Shown here: positions 34,231-42,923 of the stretch, piece after piece | How positions within the stretch are numbered: the first letter of the stretch is position 1 | How the letters are laid out: each line of letters starts with the position of its first letter | Origin: Neomegalonema sp. | GTDB taxonomy: Bacteria; Pseudomonadota; Alphaproteobacteria; Rhodobacterales; Rhodobacteraceae | Direction of reading: 5' to 3' | Assembly (NCBI RefSeq): GCF_028688855.1 | Contig: NZ_JAQTXI010000015.1 | Coordinates: forward strand, 29,478-93,477 | DNA: 64,000 nt | The notes under the pieces: generated by a model | Told to the model about the DNA's origin: nothing | What the model saw: the letters and a program-made list of their open reading frames with translations, nothing else | Database searches by the model: none | Translations under genes and position numbers: made by a program

Positions 34231-34692
34231 TCAACCGATGGTCGGAGGCGGCTCCGGCGGCAAGAGGCTTTCCGCGCCGCCCTTCAGGCCGGGCCTCAGA
34301 AGCTCGGCCAGGGTTCTGGCGTCGAGCTCCGCCATGAAGGCCGCCAGAGCGCGGTGCAGCAAGCCCTGCAAGCCGCAGGCGCCCGTCAGACGGCAGGTCC
34401 TTTCCGGCTCCTGAGGCGCGAAGCAGGCGGCGAGCGCGAGATCGTCCTCCATGGCGCGCACGACCTCGCCCACGCGGATCTCCGCCGCCGGACGCGCCAG
34501 GCGGATGCCGCCGCCCTTGCCGCGCAGGGTCTCGACGAAGCCCTTGCGGCCCAGCTCATGGACCACCTTCACCAGGTGGTTCTCGGAGATGCGGTAGAAC
34601 CCCGAGACCTCGCCGATGGAGGCCAGCCCCTGCTTGCGGCCGAGATAGATCAGGGTGCGCAGGGCGTAATCCGTCTTGAGGGTGAGCCGCAT
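34231..34692 (-). CDS. nsrR: Rrf2-family NO-sensing repressor NsrR
   Basis: The start at 34692 (MRLTLKTDYALRTLIYLG) has GGAAGGCGG upstream; a longer frame from 34755 would read into the operator region and is rejected. The 153-residue Rrf2 winged-helix protein has ISENHLVKVVHELGRKGFVETLRGKGGGIRLAR and three cysteines in the pattern C-x8-C-x5-C (AACFAPQEPERTCRLTGACG) that bind an Fe-S cluster in NsrR. NO destroys the cluster and releases repression. IscR and RsrR have different cysteine spacing. Two NsrR-type 23-bp sites lie in the divergent gap, so it probably represses the PAS/reductase operon and itself. Confidence 0.9.
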   Translation of the reverse strand: MRLTLKTDYALRTLIYLGRKQGLASIGEVSGFYRISENHLVKVVHELGRKGFVETLRGKGGGIRLARPAAEIRVGEVVRAMEDDLALAACFAPQEPERTCRLTGACGLQGLLHRALAAFMAELDARTLAELLRPGLKGGAESLLPPEPPPTIG

Positions 34693-34760
34693 CCGCCTTC
34701 CGCCTTCCTGCGCCGCCGCCTTCGGCCTGGGGGAGGATCCCCGCTCAGGGAGCATATCCG

Positions 34761-34783
34761 AAGATGCGTCAAAATTACACCTT
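34761..34783. promoter_or_regulatory. NsrR-type operator 1
   Basis: A 23-base imperfect palindrome has left half AAGATGCGTCA and right half ATTACACCTT, close to the known NsrR consensus (AAGATGCATTT, one base, AAATACATCTT). It lies about 70 bases upstream of the nsrR start on the divergent side. Confidence 0.7.
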
Positions 34784-34798
34784 CAATCGGCGCGCCAT

Positions 34799-34821
34799 AA
34801 GGAGCATCAGAAATACATCTT
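34799..34821. promoter_or_regulatory. NsrR-type operator 2
   Basis: This second 23-base site has a perfect consensus right half AAATACATCTT and left half AAGGAGCATCA. It is 38 bases from the first site and 41 bases before the PAS gene start, placing it over the likely promoter of the PAS/diflavin reductase operon. Confidence 0.78.
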
Positions 34822-34861
34822 TGCTCCGGACCCCCGGAGCGCCCCCAGGGAGACCAGCCTC

Positions 34862-35293
34862 ATGACCGCCCAGCAGCCGCTCGATTCCGCCGTCCTTCTG
34901 GAAGCCCTCGACAAGGTGGCGGTGATCTCGACCACCGATCTTCAGGGCAACATCACCTACGCCAATGATCTGTTCTGCGCCCTGACCGGCTACGCCCGCG
35001 AGGAGCTGATCGGCCAGCCCCACAGCCTGGTGCGGCATCCGGCGGTGCCCAAGGCCGTCTACAAGGGCATGTGGGACAAGATCAAGGCGGGCGGAATCTG
35101 GACCGGAATCATCCCGAACGTGGGCAAGGGCGGCGGCGTCTACATCGTCGACACCACCGTGCAGCCGATCCGCGACGACAAGGGCGAGACCGTCGCCTAC
35201 ATCAGCATCCGCCGCGTCATCAACGATCTGATGGCCGATTACGAGGCGGTCGAATTCTCCAAGGAGCAGTTCGACGCCCATTACGACAAGTAA
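34862..35293 (+). CDS. Free-standing Aer-type PAS domain protein
   Basis: The start at 34862 follows AGGGAGACC. The 143-residue protein is essentially one PAS domain of the Aer/aerotaxis class: STTDLQGNITYANDLFCALTGY, ELIGQPHSLVRHPAVPKAVY, MWDKIKAGGIWTGIIPN. The Arg-His pair, MW, W-x-G and Asn that matter for FAD binding in Aer are kept. No HAMP, chemoreceptor, kinase or cyclase domain follows. It probably reads flavin redox state or NO/O2 and passes the signal by protein contact. The diflavin reductase gene 31 bases downstream is the obvious partner, and two NsrR-type operators lie upstream. Redox sensing is inference from the family. Confidence 0.88.
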   Translation: MTAQQPLDSAVLLEALDKVAVISTTDLQGNITYANDLFCALTGYAREELIGQPHSLVRHPAVPKAVYKGMWDKIKAGGIWTGIIPNVGKGGGVYIVDTTVQPIRDDKGETVAYISIRRVINDLMADYEAVEFSKEQFDAHYDK

Positions 35294-35324
35294 GCCGTTC
35301 CGCCAGCCTTCCGGGAGGATCCTC

Positions 35325-36854
35325 ATGTCCGCCATCGTCGAGCGCCTGCTGATCGGCTACGGCTCGGAATCCGGCAACGCCCGGACCCTCGCCCGACGCC
35401 TGAGCGCCGATCCCGCCTTGCAAGCCTACGCCCCGCGCGCGACGCCTCTGGACGAGATCGCGCCCGAGGCTCTGGACGCGCATGAGGCGCTGATCGTCGT
35501 CTCCAGCTCCTTCGGCGACGGCGAGCCTCCCGGAAACGCGGAGATCTTCCTTGCGCGCGCCAGGGAGGCGCCGCGTCTGGAGGATCTGCGCTACGCCGTC
35601 TTCGGTCTGGGCGACACGGCCTATCCGCAGTTCTGCGGCTTCACCAAAGGGCTCGACGCGCTTCTGACCGAGCGCGGCGCGCGTCCGCTGGTCAACCGCG
35701 TGGACGCCGACGCCGGATATGAGGAATTCTTCCGCCTCTGGACGCCGACCCTCGGCAAGGTGCTGCAAGGCGACGCTCAGGCCGGACGAGACCTTCACCT
35801 GCGCGTCAAGGCCTATGGCGAGGCCGACGCTTACGCAGCGCCGATCCTCGAGCGCCGCCAGCTCGACAAGGACGCGCCCGGCGCCTGGCTCCTCCGGCTG
35901 GACATCTCGGGCAGCGGCATGAGCTGTCAGGCGGGCGACAACCTCCACCTCATGCCGGAGAACGACGCGGCGCTGCTGGAGGCTCTCGCCCATTGGCTCG
36001 GGGCGCCGGAGGCCGTCGAGGCCTTGCGCCGCAGGGAGCTCCGCCAGATCGGCAAGGGCCTGTTGCGCGATCTGGCGAAGCTCTCCGGAAGCGAGGCTCT
36101 GAAGGGCCTGCTGAAGATCGGCCGCCGCAAGGAGCTTGAAGACTATCTGTGGGGCGCGGATCTGCTCGACGTGCTGGAGGATTTCTGCGCGCCGGGCTCC
36201 GTCTCCCTCGCGGATCTGGAGGGGATGCTCTCGCCCTGCCTGCCGCGCGCCTATTCCATCGCATCGGCGGGCGGCTCGGAGGAGGTGGAGCTTTGCGTGC
36301 GCGACATCGCCTACGAGCGCGGCGGACGCCTGCGCCGGGGCGCCGCCACGGGCTGGATGCTGAGCCATGAAGGCCCGTTGCGGGTGTTCTGCCGCTCCAA
36401 TCCGGGCTTTCACCTCCCGCGCGAGGCTCCGGGCGAGGCTCCGGCGCCTCTGATCCTGATCGGGGCGGGAACGGGCCTGGCGCCGCTGATGGGCCTGTTG
36501 CGCGAGACGCGCCTTCGGGGGCCTCGCCGCGAAACCTGCCTGATCTTCGGCGAGAAGCGGCGGGCGCGGGATTTCCTCCATGAGGCGGAGTTGCGCGAGA
36601 TGCAGGCGGAGGGCGTGCTGACGCATCTTCTCCCGGCCTTCTCCCGCGACGGCGCGGCGAAATATTACGTCCAGCACGCCGTGACGGATCACGCCCCGCT
36701 TCTGCGCGGGATGCTGGAGCGCGGCGCCCATGTCCATCTCTGCGGAGACAAGAGCCATCTGGAGCGCGGCGTCTCGGAAGCCTTCGACGCGGCCCGGGGC
36801 GGGATCTGGCGCGATCTGGAGCAGGCCGGAAGGCTCCACCGCGAGCTTTACTGA
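35325..36854 (+). CDS. Diflavin (FMN/FAD) NADPH-type reductase
   Basis: The 509-residue protein starts MSAIVERLLIGYGSESGNA after GGGAGGATCCTC. It has an N-terminal flavodoxin domain (SSSFGDGEPPGNAEIF and YAVFGLGDTAYPQFC), a connecting and FAD domain (PRAYSIAS, GAATGWMLS), and an NADP-binding domain (LILIGAGTGLAPLMGLL, HVHLCGDKSHL, ending in an aromatic Tyr). This is the layout of CysJ, P450 reductase and nitric-oxide synthase reductase modules. No sulfite reductase hemoprotein or P450 lies nearby. Co-expression with the PAS protein behind NsrR operators points to a nitrosative-stress electron supply rather than sulfite reduction, which is inference. Its last 7 bases overlap the convergent FAD-protein gene. 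Confidence 0.9.
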   Translation: MSAIVERLLIGYGSESGNARTLARRLSADPALQAYAPRATPLDEIAPEALDAHEALIVVSSSFGDGEPPGNAEIFLARAREAPRLEDLRYAVFGLGDTAYPQFCGFTKGLDALLTERGARPLVNRVDADAGYEEFFRLWTPTLGKVLQGDAQAGRDLHLRVKAYGEADAYAAPILERRQLDKDAPGAWLLRLDISGSGMSCQAGDNLHLMPENDAALLEALAHWLGAPEAVEALRRRELRQIGKGLLRDLAKLSGSEALKGLLKIGRRKELEDYLWGADLLDVLEDFCAPGSVSLADLEGMLSPCLPRAYSIASAGGSEEVELCVRDIAYERGGRLRRGAATGWMLSHEGPLRVFCRSNPGFHLPREAPGEAPAPLILIGAGTGLAPLMGLLRETRLRGPRRETCLIFGEKRRARDFLHEAELREMQAEGVLTHLLPAFSRDGAAKYYVQHAVTDHAPLLRGMLERGAHVHLCGDKSHLERGVSEAFDAARGGIWRDLEQAGRLHRELY

Positions 36855-38284
36855 AGGGCCGCCGCCTTCTCCTCGCGCAGCCGCGCCTCCAGCAGCCTGG
36901 CGACGCCCTCGGCGTGGCGGGTGACTTCCGGCAGGCCCATGAGCTCCCCCGCCGCGCCGCGCGCCAGAGGTCCGGCCACGTAGAGTCCGGGCTGCAAGGC
37001 GCCGTCCGCCCGCAAGGCCGCGCCCTCCGGAGTCGTCGAGAGGCCGAGCCCGTTTCCGTCGAGGCCGATCAGCCCCGCCTCGATCAGACTCCCGAGCGCG
37101 GGATTGCTCTCGCCGATCCGGTCATGAGCCGGGCCGGTGGTCACCAGCACGCGGTCGAAGCTTTCGCGCCGGATCTCCTTGCGGCCGCGCGGGCGCAGGC
37201 TCACCGTCAGGCGTCCGTCCTCGCCGAGGGCGGAGCCGGTCAGGGCCGCCGCCTCATGGCGCAGCGAGCCTTCGGCTTCGCGGCGGGCGATCACGGCTTC
37301 CGGCTGCGGCGCGATGCGGAAGCGATGGGCGTCCCAGACGACCCGCAGATGCCGCACCACCCGACGCCGGGCCTCGGGCGAGAGGCCGCGCCAGATCTCG
37401 CCGCCCTGGGTCCGCACCACGTCGAGCACATGCTGCCAGAGATGCCCCGCCGCGACGGCCTCGCGCACATGCCGCCGCACCGAACGCAGGAGCGCGCTGG
37501 CGCTGGTCGTGTCGAACTCCAGCCGGTCGAAGGGCGCCGCGCCCGCGCCGAAGGCGTGGCCGCGCGAACGGAATCCCCGTCGCGAGACCACGAGGATCTC
37601 GCCCTTGTGGCCGCGCGCGTCCAGAGAGGCGACGAGATCGGCGGAGGTCAGGCCCGAACCGACGATCAGCACCCGCTCCTGAGGATCGAGCTCCGCCAGC
37701 CAGGAGAGGTCGTAGGGATCGGCGACGAGCTTGGGCGAGGCGGCCAGAGCCCGCAGCGGCCCCGGAACCGCCGGACGCGGATGGCTCGCGGCGAGGGCGA
37801 CGAGATCGGCGGCGATCTCCCGACCATCCGCAAGCTCCAGACGCCAGCCCTCGCCCTCGGGCGAGATCCGCCGCACCGAGCCGCGCAGATGCTCGACGGC
37901 GCCCGAGGCCAGCGCAGGCGCCAGCCGCGCCGCGATGTAGCTGCCGAAGACCTGACGCCTCGGGAAGACCTCGCCGGTGGGGACCTGGGCCTCGGGATCC
38001 TCCGCGACGATTCCATCGCTCTTGACCCAGGCGAAGAAATCGCCGGGATCCTCCGTGGAGAGGCTCATGCGCGCGGCAGGCACGTTGATGCGGTGGGAAG
38101 GATCGAGCGTGGAATAGGCGAGGCCGCGTCCGATCTCGGCGCGCGGCTCGACCACGAGAATCCGCGCCGAGCCCGGCGGCAGGCCTCGCGCGAGATTCCA
38201 GGCGGCCACGGCGCCCGTATAGCCGCCTCCGACGATGGCGACGACCGGGCTCCGCTCTCCGGCGCCTTCCGCCGCGGGCGTCAT
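36848..38284 (-). CDS. FAD/NAD(P)-binding oxidoreductase (HpnW/PF13454-like)
   Basis: The 478-residue flavoprotein has an N-terminal Rossmann FAD site ([21 protein letters not shown]), the [23 protein letters not shown] stretch typical of FAD-NAD(P)-binding proteins of this group, a second dinucleotide motif ([14 protein letters not shown]) and a C-terminal [21 protein letters not shown]. No signal peptide. The start at 38284 overlaps the ssuD stop by four bases, so it is the last gene of the ten-gene organosulfur operon. Its reaction is unknown. Such proteins accompany sulfonate and siderophore-like loci, and here it may oxidise an organosulfur intermediate. Confidence 0.85.
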   Translation of the reverse strand: MTPAAEGAGERSPVVAIVGGGYTGAVAAWNLARGLPPGSARILVVEPRAEIGRGLAYSTLDPSHRINVPAARMSLSTEDPGDFFAWVKSDGIVAEDPEAQVPTGEVFPRRQVFGSYIAARLAPALASGAVEHLRGSVRRISPEGEGWRLELADGREIAADLVALAASHPRPAVPGPLRALAASPKLVADPYDLSWLAELDPQERVLIVGSGLTSADLVASLDARGHKGEILVVSRRGFRSRGHAFGAGAAPFDRLEFDTTSASALLRSVRRHVREAVAAGHLWQHVLDVVRTQGGEIWRGLSPEARRRVVRHLRVVWDAHRFRIAPQPEAVIARREAEGSLRHEAAALTGSALGEDGRLTVSLRPRGRKEIRRESFDRVLVTTGPAHDRIGESNPALGSLIEAGLIGLDGNGLGLSTTPEGAALRADGALQPGLYVAGPLARGAAGELMGLPEVTRHAEGVARLLEARLREEKAAALQ

Positions 38285-39459
38285 GACGCGGCGGCCCTGG
38301 CCGCCTGCGGGCGATGGTCTCCGGCGATGGTTTCGCCGAAAGGCCCCATGTTGGCCGTCGAGGCTCCGGAGCCGATGGGATGGTCGAGCGGCAAGAGCGG
38401 CAAGGCCAGTTCTCCAAAACGATAGGCTTCCTCCAGATGAGGGTAGCCCGAGAGAATGAAGCTGTCGACGCCGATGCGGCGATATTCGTCGATCCTTTCG
38501 GCCACGGTCGCCGGATCGCCGACCAGAGCCGTCCCGGCGCCTCCGCGCGCCAGCCCCACCCCCGCCCAGAGATTGGGGCTGACCTCCAGCTTGTCGCGCC
38601 GCCCGCCATGGAGCCTGCTCATGCGCGCCTGGCCGACGGAATCCATGCGCTCGAAGACCTTCTGGGCCTCGGCGATGGTGGCGTCGTCCAGCCTGGAGAT
38701 CAGGCGGTCGGCGGCGGCCCAGGCCTCGGCCGTGGTCTCGCGCACGATGACGTGCAGGCGGATGCCGAAGCTGACCTCGCGGCCTTCCTTCTCCGCCAGA
38801 GCCCGCACATGGGCGATCTTGCGGGCGACCTCGGCGGGAGGCTCGCCCCAGGTCAGATATTTGTCGATCTGCTTCGCGGCCACGTCATGAGCCGCCTCCG
38901 AGGAGCCGCCGAAATAGAGCGGCGGATGCGGCCTCTGGACCGGAGGAAAGAGCAGCCTTCCGTCCTCGATGGCGAAATGCTTCCCCTTGAACTCGACCGT
39001 CTCGCCCGCCAGCACGGCCTTGTAGATCTCCAGGAATTCGCGCGTGACCTCGTAGCGCTCGTCATGGCTGAGGAAGATTCCGTCGCCCTTGTTCTCGACG
39101 GGATCGCCGCCGGTCACCACGTTGACGAGCAGCCGCCCGCCGGAGATCCGGTCGAGGGTCGAGGTCATGCGCGCCGCCAGAGTCGGCGATTGCAGGCCGG
39201 GCCGCACCGCCACCAGAAACCGCAGACGCTTCGTCAGGGGCGCGAGCGCCGAGGCGATCACCCAGCTGTCTTCGCAGCTGCGGCCCGTCGGGAGCAGGGC
39301 CCCGTAATAGCCGAGGGAATCCGCCGCCTGGGCGATCTGGGTCAGATAGGGCAGATCCACCGGCCGGCCGCCCTCCTGGACGCCGAGATAACGGCCGTCG
39401 CCATGAGTGGGCAGGAACCAGAGAACCTTGATGCGTTCGGGAGCCGTCAAGTCGGACAT
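38281..39459 (-). CDS. ssuD: FMNH2-dependent alkanesulfonate monooxygenase SsuD
   Basis: The 392-residue member of the bacterial luciferase-like family cleaves C-S bonds of alkanesulfonates, giving sulfite and aldehyde, using FMNH2 from the operon's FMN reductase. SsuD hallmarks are [77 protein letters not shown] and the C-terminal [23 protein letters not shown]. Length matches. It lies between sfnB and the FAD-protein gene, overlapping the latter. The nearby SfnG suggests methanesulfonate-type substrates. Confidence 0.95.
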   Translation of the reverse strand: MSDLTAPERIKVLWFLPTHGDGRYLGVQEGGRPVDLPYLTQIAQAADSLGYYGALLPTGRSCEDSWVIASALAPLTKRLRFLVAVRPGLQSPTLAARMTSTLDRISGGRLLVNVVTGGDPVENKGDGIFLSHDERYEVTREFLEIYKAVLAGETVEFKGKHFAIEDGRLLFPPVQRPHPPLYFGGSSEAAHDVAAKQIDKYLTWGEPPAEVARKIAHVRALAEKEGREVSFGIRLHVIVRETTAEAWAAADRLISRLDDATIAEAQKVFERMDSVGQARMSRLHGGRRDKLEVSPNLWAGVGLARGGAGTALVGDPATVAERIDEYRRIGVDSFILSGYPHLEEAYRFGELALPLLPLDHPIGSGASTANMGPFGETIAGDHRPQAARAAAS

Positions 39460-39516
39460 GATGGAGAGTCTCCTGACAAGCGGCGCTCCGCCCTCCCGAC
39501 GGAGCGCCTGCGGCCT

Positions 39517-40761
39517 TCAGCTCCAGGCGTGGAGGGGCGGGTTGACGTCGTTCAGGTAGTAGTTGCCGACGATGGCGTATTTCCAGCGCACCGGATCATG
39601 CAGCGTATGGGTGCGGGCGTTGCGCCAATGGCGGTCGAGGTTGTGCTCCGCGAGGGTGGAGCGGGTTCCGGCCAGCTCGAAGAGCTTGTTCGTCGCGAGG
39701 ACGGCGATTTCGGTCGTCAGGATCTTGGATTCGGCCACCGCCACCTGAGCCTCCGCGACGCTTTCCGGCGTGGCCTGGGCCACGGCGCGGTCGACGGCGC
39801 GTCCGGCGCGCTCCAGCAGGGCGTCGGCGGCGTTGGCGCGCACCTGAAGATCGCCCACCGCCTGAATGACGTAGGGGTCCAGGGACGCCTTCTCCACGCC
39901 GCTGTCGGCCCAGGGGCGCGACCTGGTCTTCACGAAGTCGATGGTCTCCCTGATGGCCGCCCGCGCGATGCCGAGATCCACCGCCGCCTGGATGATCTGC
40001 ATGATCGGGCCGTCGGCGGAGGGCGTGGCGTAGCCCTTGTAGCCGGGGACGACATGGGTCTTCGGCGCCTTCACCTTGTCGATGATCACCGTGCCGGAGA
40101 GCGTGGTGCGCTGGCCGAAGCTCGACCAGTCGTCGATGACGGTCAGGCCCTCGGCGCCGCGGTCGGCGATGACGTACCAGGCGCGGCCCTCGTCGTCCAG
40201 GGCCACGATGGGCACCAGATGCGCCAGAAGCGCGCCGCTCGAATAGAACTTCTTGCCCGTGACGATCACATGATCGCCCGCGTCTTCGAATTTCGTCTCG
40301 AATTCGGTGGCCTTCTTCGAGCCGAATTCCGAAAAGGCGTTGCCGAAGCGGGTTCCGGCGAGGATCTCGGCGAAGAGGATCTTCTTCTGCGCCTCGTCCG
40401 AGACCGTGTTGATCGCCCCGACCACCGCGAGGTGGTTTTGCGTGATCTGGCCGATGGAGGAATCCGCCTCGGAGATGATCGCGATCACCTGGGCGAGGGT
40501 GACGTAGGAGACTCCCGGCCCGCCGTATTCCCTGGGCACGTTGATCGACCAGAGGCCGCTTTGCGAATAGGCGTCGAGCTCTGCGATGGGCCAGATGCGC
40601 TCGCGGTCGCGCCGGGAGGAGTCCTTCGCGATCTCCGCCGCGATCTTCCGCGCGACGTCGAGGGCCTCCGCGTCGGAGGCGATGACATGGGCCTTCTCCT
40701 TCGGGCGTTCGACCGGAGGCACGGGCTGTCCGAAGCTTGCGGCGTTCTGCAGGATGGTCAT
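39517..40761 (-). CDS. sfnB: SfnB-family acyl-CoA-dehydrogenase-like flavin monooxygenase
   Basis: The 414-residue protein of the acyl-CoA dehydrogenase fold belongs to the SfnB/DszC-type sulfur acquisition branch. Motifs are GLWSINVPREYGGPGVSY, IGQITQNHLAVV, FGNAFSEFGSKK and the C-terminal AEHNLDRHWRNARTHTLHDPVRWKY that replaces the acyl-CoA-binding end. These enzymes use reduced flavin to oxidise organosulfur compounds; SfnB helps growth on dimethyl sulfone. The start at 40761 overlaps the upstream ABC ATPase stop by four bases. It would share the operon's FMN reductase. Confidence 0.92.
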   Translation of the reverse strand: MTILQNAASFGQPVPPVERPKEKAHVIASDAEALDVARKIAAEIAKDSSRRDRERIWPIAELDAYSQSGLWSINVPREYGGPGVSYVTLAQVIAIISEADSSIGQITQNHLAVVGAINTVSDEAQKKILFAEILAGTRFGNAFSEFGSKKATEFETKFEDAGDHVIVTGKKFYSSGALLAHLVPIVALDDEGRAWYVIADRGAEGLTVIDDWSSFGQRTTLSGTVIIDKVKAPKTHVVPGYKGYATPSADGPIMQIIQAAVDLGIARAAIRETIDFVKTRSRPWADSGVEKASLDPYVIQAVGDLQVRANAADALLERAGRAVDRAVAQATPESVAEAQVAVAESKILTTEIAVLATNKLFELAGTRSTLAEHNLDRHWRNARTHTLHDPVRWKYAIVGNYYLNDVNPPLHAWS

Positions 40762-41552
40762 GCTGCGACCTCTTTCGCTTGGGGGGATGAGGCGGGAAGA
40801 TCCGCGCCTCCGAGGTAGAAGGACTTGATGTCGTCGCGGGCGGCGAGTTCGGCGGCGGATCCGGTCAGGACGCTGCGTCCGTTCTCGACCACCACGGCGC
40901 GATGGGCGTATTTCAGGGCGATGGCCGAATTCTGCTCGGCGACCAGCAGCGAGAGCCCTTCGGCGGCGTTGATCCGCTTCAGCGCCTCGAAGATCTCGCG
41001 GACGACCAGAGGCGCGAGGCCCATGGAAGGCTCGTCCAGCACGAAGAGCCGGGGGCGCGACATGAGTCCGCGTCCGATGGCGGTCATCTGCTGTTCGCCG
41101 CCCGAGGTCAGGCCCGCCGCCGTCCGGCGCTTCTGCGCGAGCCAGGGGAAAAGATCATAGACCTTCTCCAGATCGGCTTTCGCCTCGGCGCGGGAGGAGG
41201 AGCGGCCCAGAGCCCCCGTCAGGAGGTTCTCCTCGACCGTCAGCGAGCGGAAGCAATGACGGCCCTCAAGCACCTGCACCAGTCCCGCCCGCACCAGATC
41301 GGCGGGCGAGCTTTCCGCCACGTCCCGCCCCTCGAAGCGGATCTCTCCGCCCGTGAGCGCGCCGCGCTCGGCGGGCAGGAGATTGGAGACCGCCTTGAGC
41401 AAGGTCGTCTTGCCCGCGCCGTTGGAGCCGAGCAGCGCGAGGATCTCGCCCCGGCGCAGATCGAGATCCACGCCATGCAGAGCCGCCACCGCGCCGCCAT
41501 AGGCCGCCGAGACGTTCCGGACCGAGAGCAGGGCTTCAGGGAGCTTCGTCAT
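40758..41552 (-). CDS. Branched-chain-type ABC transporter ATPase (LivF-like)
   Basis: The start at 41552 (MTKLPEALLSVRNVSAAYGG) with CGGAGA upstream is chosen over an upstream frame at 41603. The 264-residue ATPase has Walker A GSNGAGKTT, signature LTSGGEQQMTAIGRGLMS, Walker B LFVLDEPSMGLAP and switch His replaced by the Gln (LLVAEQNS) usual in LivF. It is one of two ATPases (with the gene at 44909) of a hydrophobic-amino-acid-type importer. Position inside the organosulfur operon suggests the substrate is a small organosulfur compound rather than leucine. Confidence 0.92.
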   Translation of the reverse strand: MTKLPEALLSVRNVSAAYGGAVAALHGVDLDLRRGEILALLGSNGAGKTTLLKAVSNLLPAERGALTGGEIRFEGRDVAESSPADLVRAGLVQVLEGRHCFRSLTVEENLLTGALGRSSSRAEAKADLEKVYDLFPWLAQKRRTAAGLTSGGEQQMTAIGRGLMSRPRLFVLDEPSMGLAPLVVREIFEALKRINAAEGLSLLVAEQNSAIALKYAHRAVVVENGRSVLTGSAAELAARDDIKSFYLGGADLPASSPQAKEVAA

Positions 41553-41577
41553 GGGAGATCTCCGTTTCAGGGGCGGC

Positions 41578-42909
41578 TCAGTCGGTGGCGACCTTGTCGA
41601 CATCCTCGGCGGTGCGGAGCTTCAGCCCCTGCTCGGCCGCGTAGGCCTCGGAGGAGGCTTCGATGATCGGCCGCAGCAAGGCCCAGTCCGGCGCGATCCA
41701 GTCGGAGATGCGGTTCCACTTCGCGCCGTCCCACTGCTGGAAGGCCACGAGGCCTTCGCCTTCATGATTGTCCCAGGTGACGTTGATCGAGTGGAAGAGC
41801 CCTTCGGCGCCCAGCTCCTTGACGCGCTCCGGCGACAACTGGAGATGCTCGAAGCCCCAGCGGACTTCGTCGCCGGTCAGGGTGCGCTTGCCGAAACGCT
41901 CCTGCGCGATGCGCAGCGCCTCGGTGTTGAGGATGCCGTTGACCACGCCGAGGTTATGGTAGACCGAGCCGATGCGGGCCTTGTCCGCGAGATTGCCCTT
42001 GCCCGCGCCATAGACCTTCTCGGTCACTTCCTGAATCACGGGGGCTTCGGTTCCGGCGCTCACCGAGACGATGGCGGTGTAGCCCTTGGCGGCCTCTCCG
42101 GCGGGGAGGACGTCCTCTTCGGAATTGGACCAGACGTTGCCGATGATCCTGTCCGCCGGGAAGCCGGTGCGCTGGGCGGTGGTCAGAGCCACCGGATTCA
42201 TCACGCCCCAGCCGCGCAGCACGACGAAATCCGGGCGCTGACGGCGGATCGTCTGCCATTGGGCCTGCTGCTCGTTGCCCGGATGGGCGACCTCGATCTG
42301 CGACAGCTCGAAGCCGTATTTCTCGGCGAGAAGCTCGTAGATGGGGATGGTCTCGCGGCCATAGGGCGAGCCGTGATAGAGCACCGCGATCTTGAGATCC
42401 TTCAGCTTGTCATGACCGCCCGCGCGCTCGGCGATGTAGTTCACGATGCCCGAGCTTTCGCTGTAGGGGTTCAGCAGCAGCGGGAAGACGTAGGGGAAAA
42501 CGCGGCCGTCGGTGGTGTCGGTGCGGCCGTGATTCAGCGTGACGAGCGGCGTGCGGTCTTCGGCCACGCGGTCGAGCATGGCGTAGGCGATGCCCACCGA
42601 GAGCGGATTCCAGGCCGCGATTCCGGGCGCGCTCTTCAGCCGCTCATAGACCTCCAGCCCGCGCTCGACTTCATATTGCGTCTCGCCCTCGCTCCAGGTC
42701 AGCTTGACGCCGTTGACGCCGCCGTCGCGGTCGTTGAGCAGGTTGAGATAATCGATGAAGCCGCCGAAGAAGCCCGTCCCGCCCGAGGCGTAAGGCCCGA
42801 CGCGATAGCTCTGAAGGGGAAAATGCTGCTCGTCGGCGAAGGCCGGGAAGGCGCTCAGGGCCAGCAGAGCCGCAAGGCTCGCGGATTTCGAGAACTTGAA
42901 GAAGGACAT
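41578..42909 (-). CDS. Periplasmic solute-binding protein, branched-chain type
   Basis: The start at 42909 gives MSFFKFSKSASLAALLALSA with a signal peptide ending FPAFA-DE; the open frame from 43587 lies inside the permease gene and is rejected. The 443-residue protein has the type I binding fold (Peripla_BP_6): PYASGGTGFFGGFIDYLNLLNDRDGGVNG, RTPLVTLNHGRTDTTDG, LKIAVLYHGSPYGRETIP. It would deliver the ligand to the two permeases encoded upstream. The ligand cannot be read from sequence; a sulfone, sulfoxide or sulfonate fits the operon. It lies 14 bases after the LivM-like gene. Confidence 0.92.
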   Translation of the reverse strand: MSFFKFSKSASLAALLALSAFPAFADEQHFPLQSYRVGPYASGGTGFFGGFIDYLNLLNDRDGGVNGVKLTWSEGETQYEVERGLEVYERLKSAPGIAAWNPLSVGIAYAMLDRVAEDRTPLVTLNHGRTDTTDGRVFPYVFPLLLNPYSESSGIVNYIAERAGGHDKLKDLKIAVLYHGSPYGRETIPIYELLAEKYGFELSQIEVAHPGNEQQAQWQTIRRQRPDFVVLRGWGVMNPVALTTAQRTGFPADRIIGNVWSNSEEDVLPAGEAAKGYTAIVSVSAGTEAPVIQEVTEKVYGAGKGNLADKARIGSVYHNLGVVNGILNTEALRIAQERFGKRTLTGDEVRWGFEHLQLSPERVKELGAEGLFHSINVTWDNHEGEGLVAFQQWDGAKWNRISDWIAPDWALLRPIIEASSEAYAAEQGLKLRTAEDVDKVATD

Positions 42910-42923
42910 GTCCGAAGCTCCGA

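Noticed and set aside
38314..40818. 834-codon plus-strand open frame over ssuD and sfnB
   Set aside because: Clear SsuD and SfnB proteins are encoded on the opposite strand; this frame has no recognisable motif and is a GC-driven shadow. The same holds for long frames at 45038-47221, 60518-62812 and 17911-19989.
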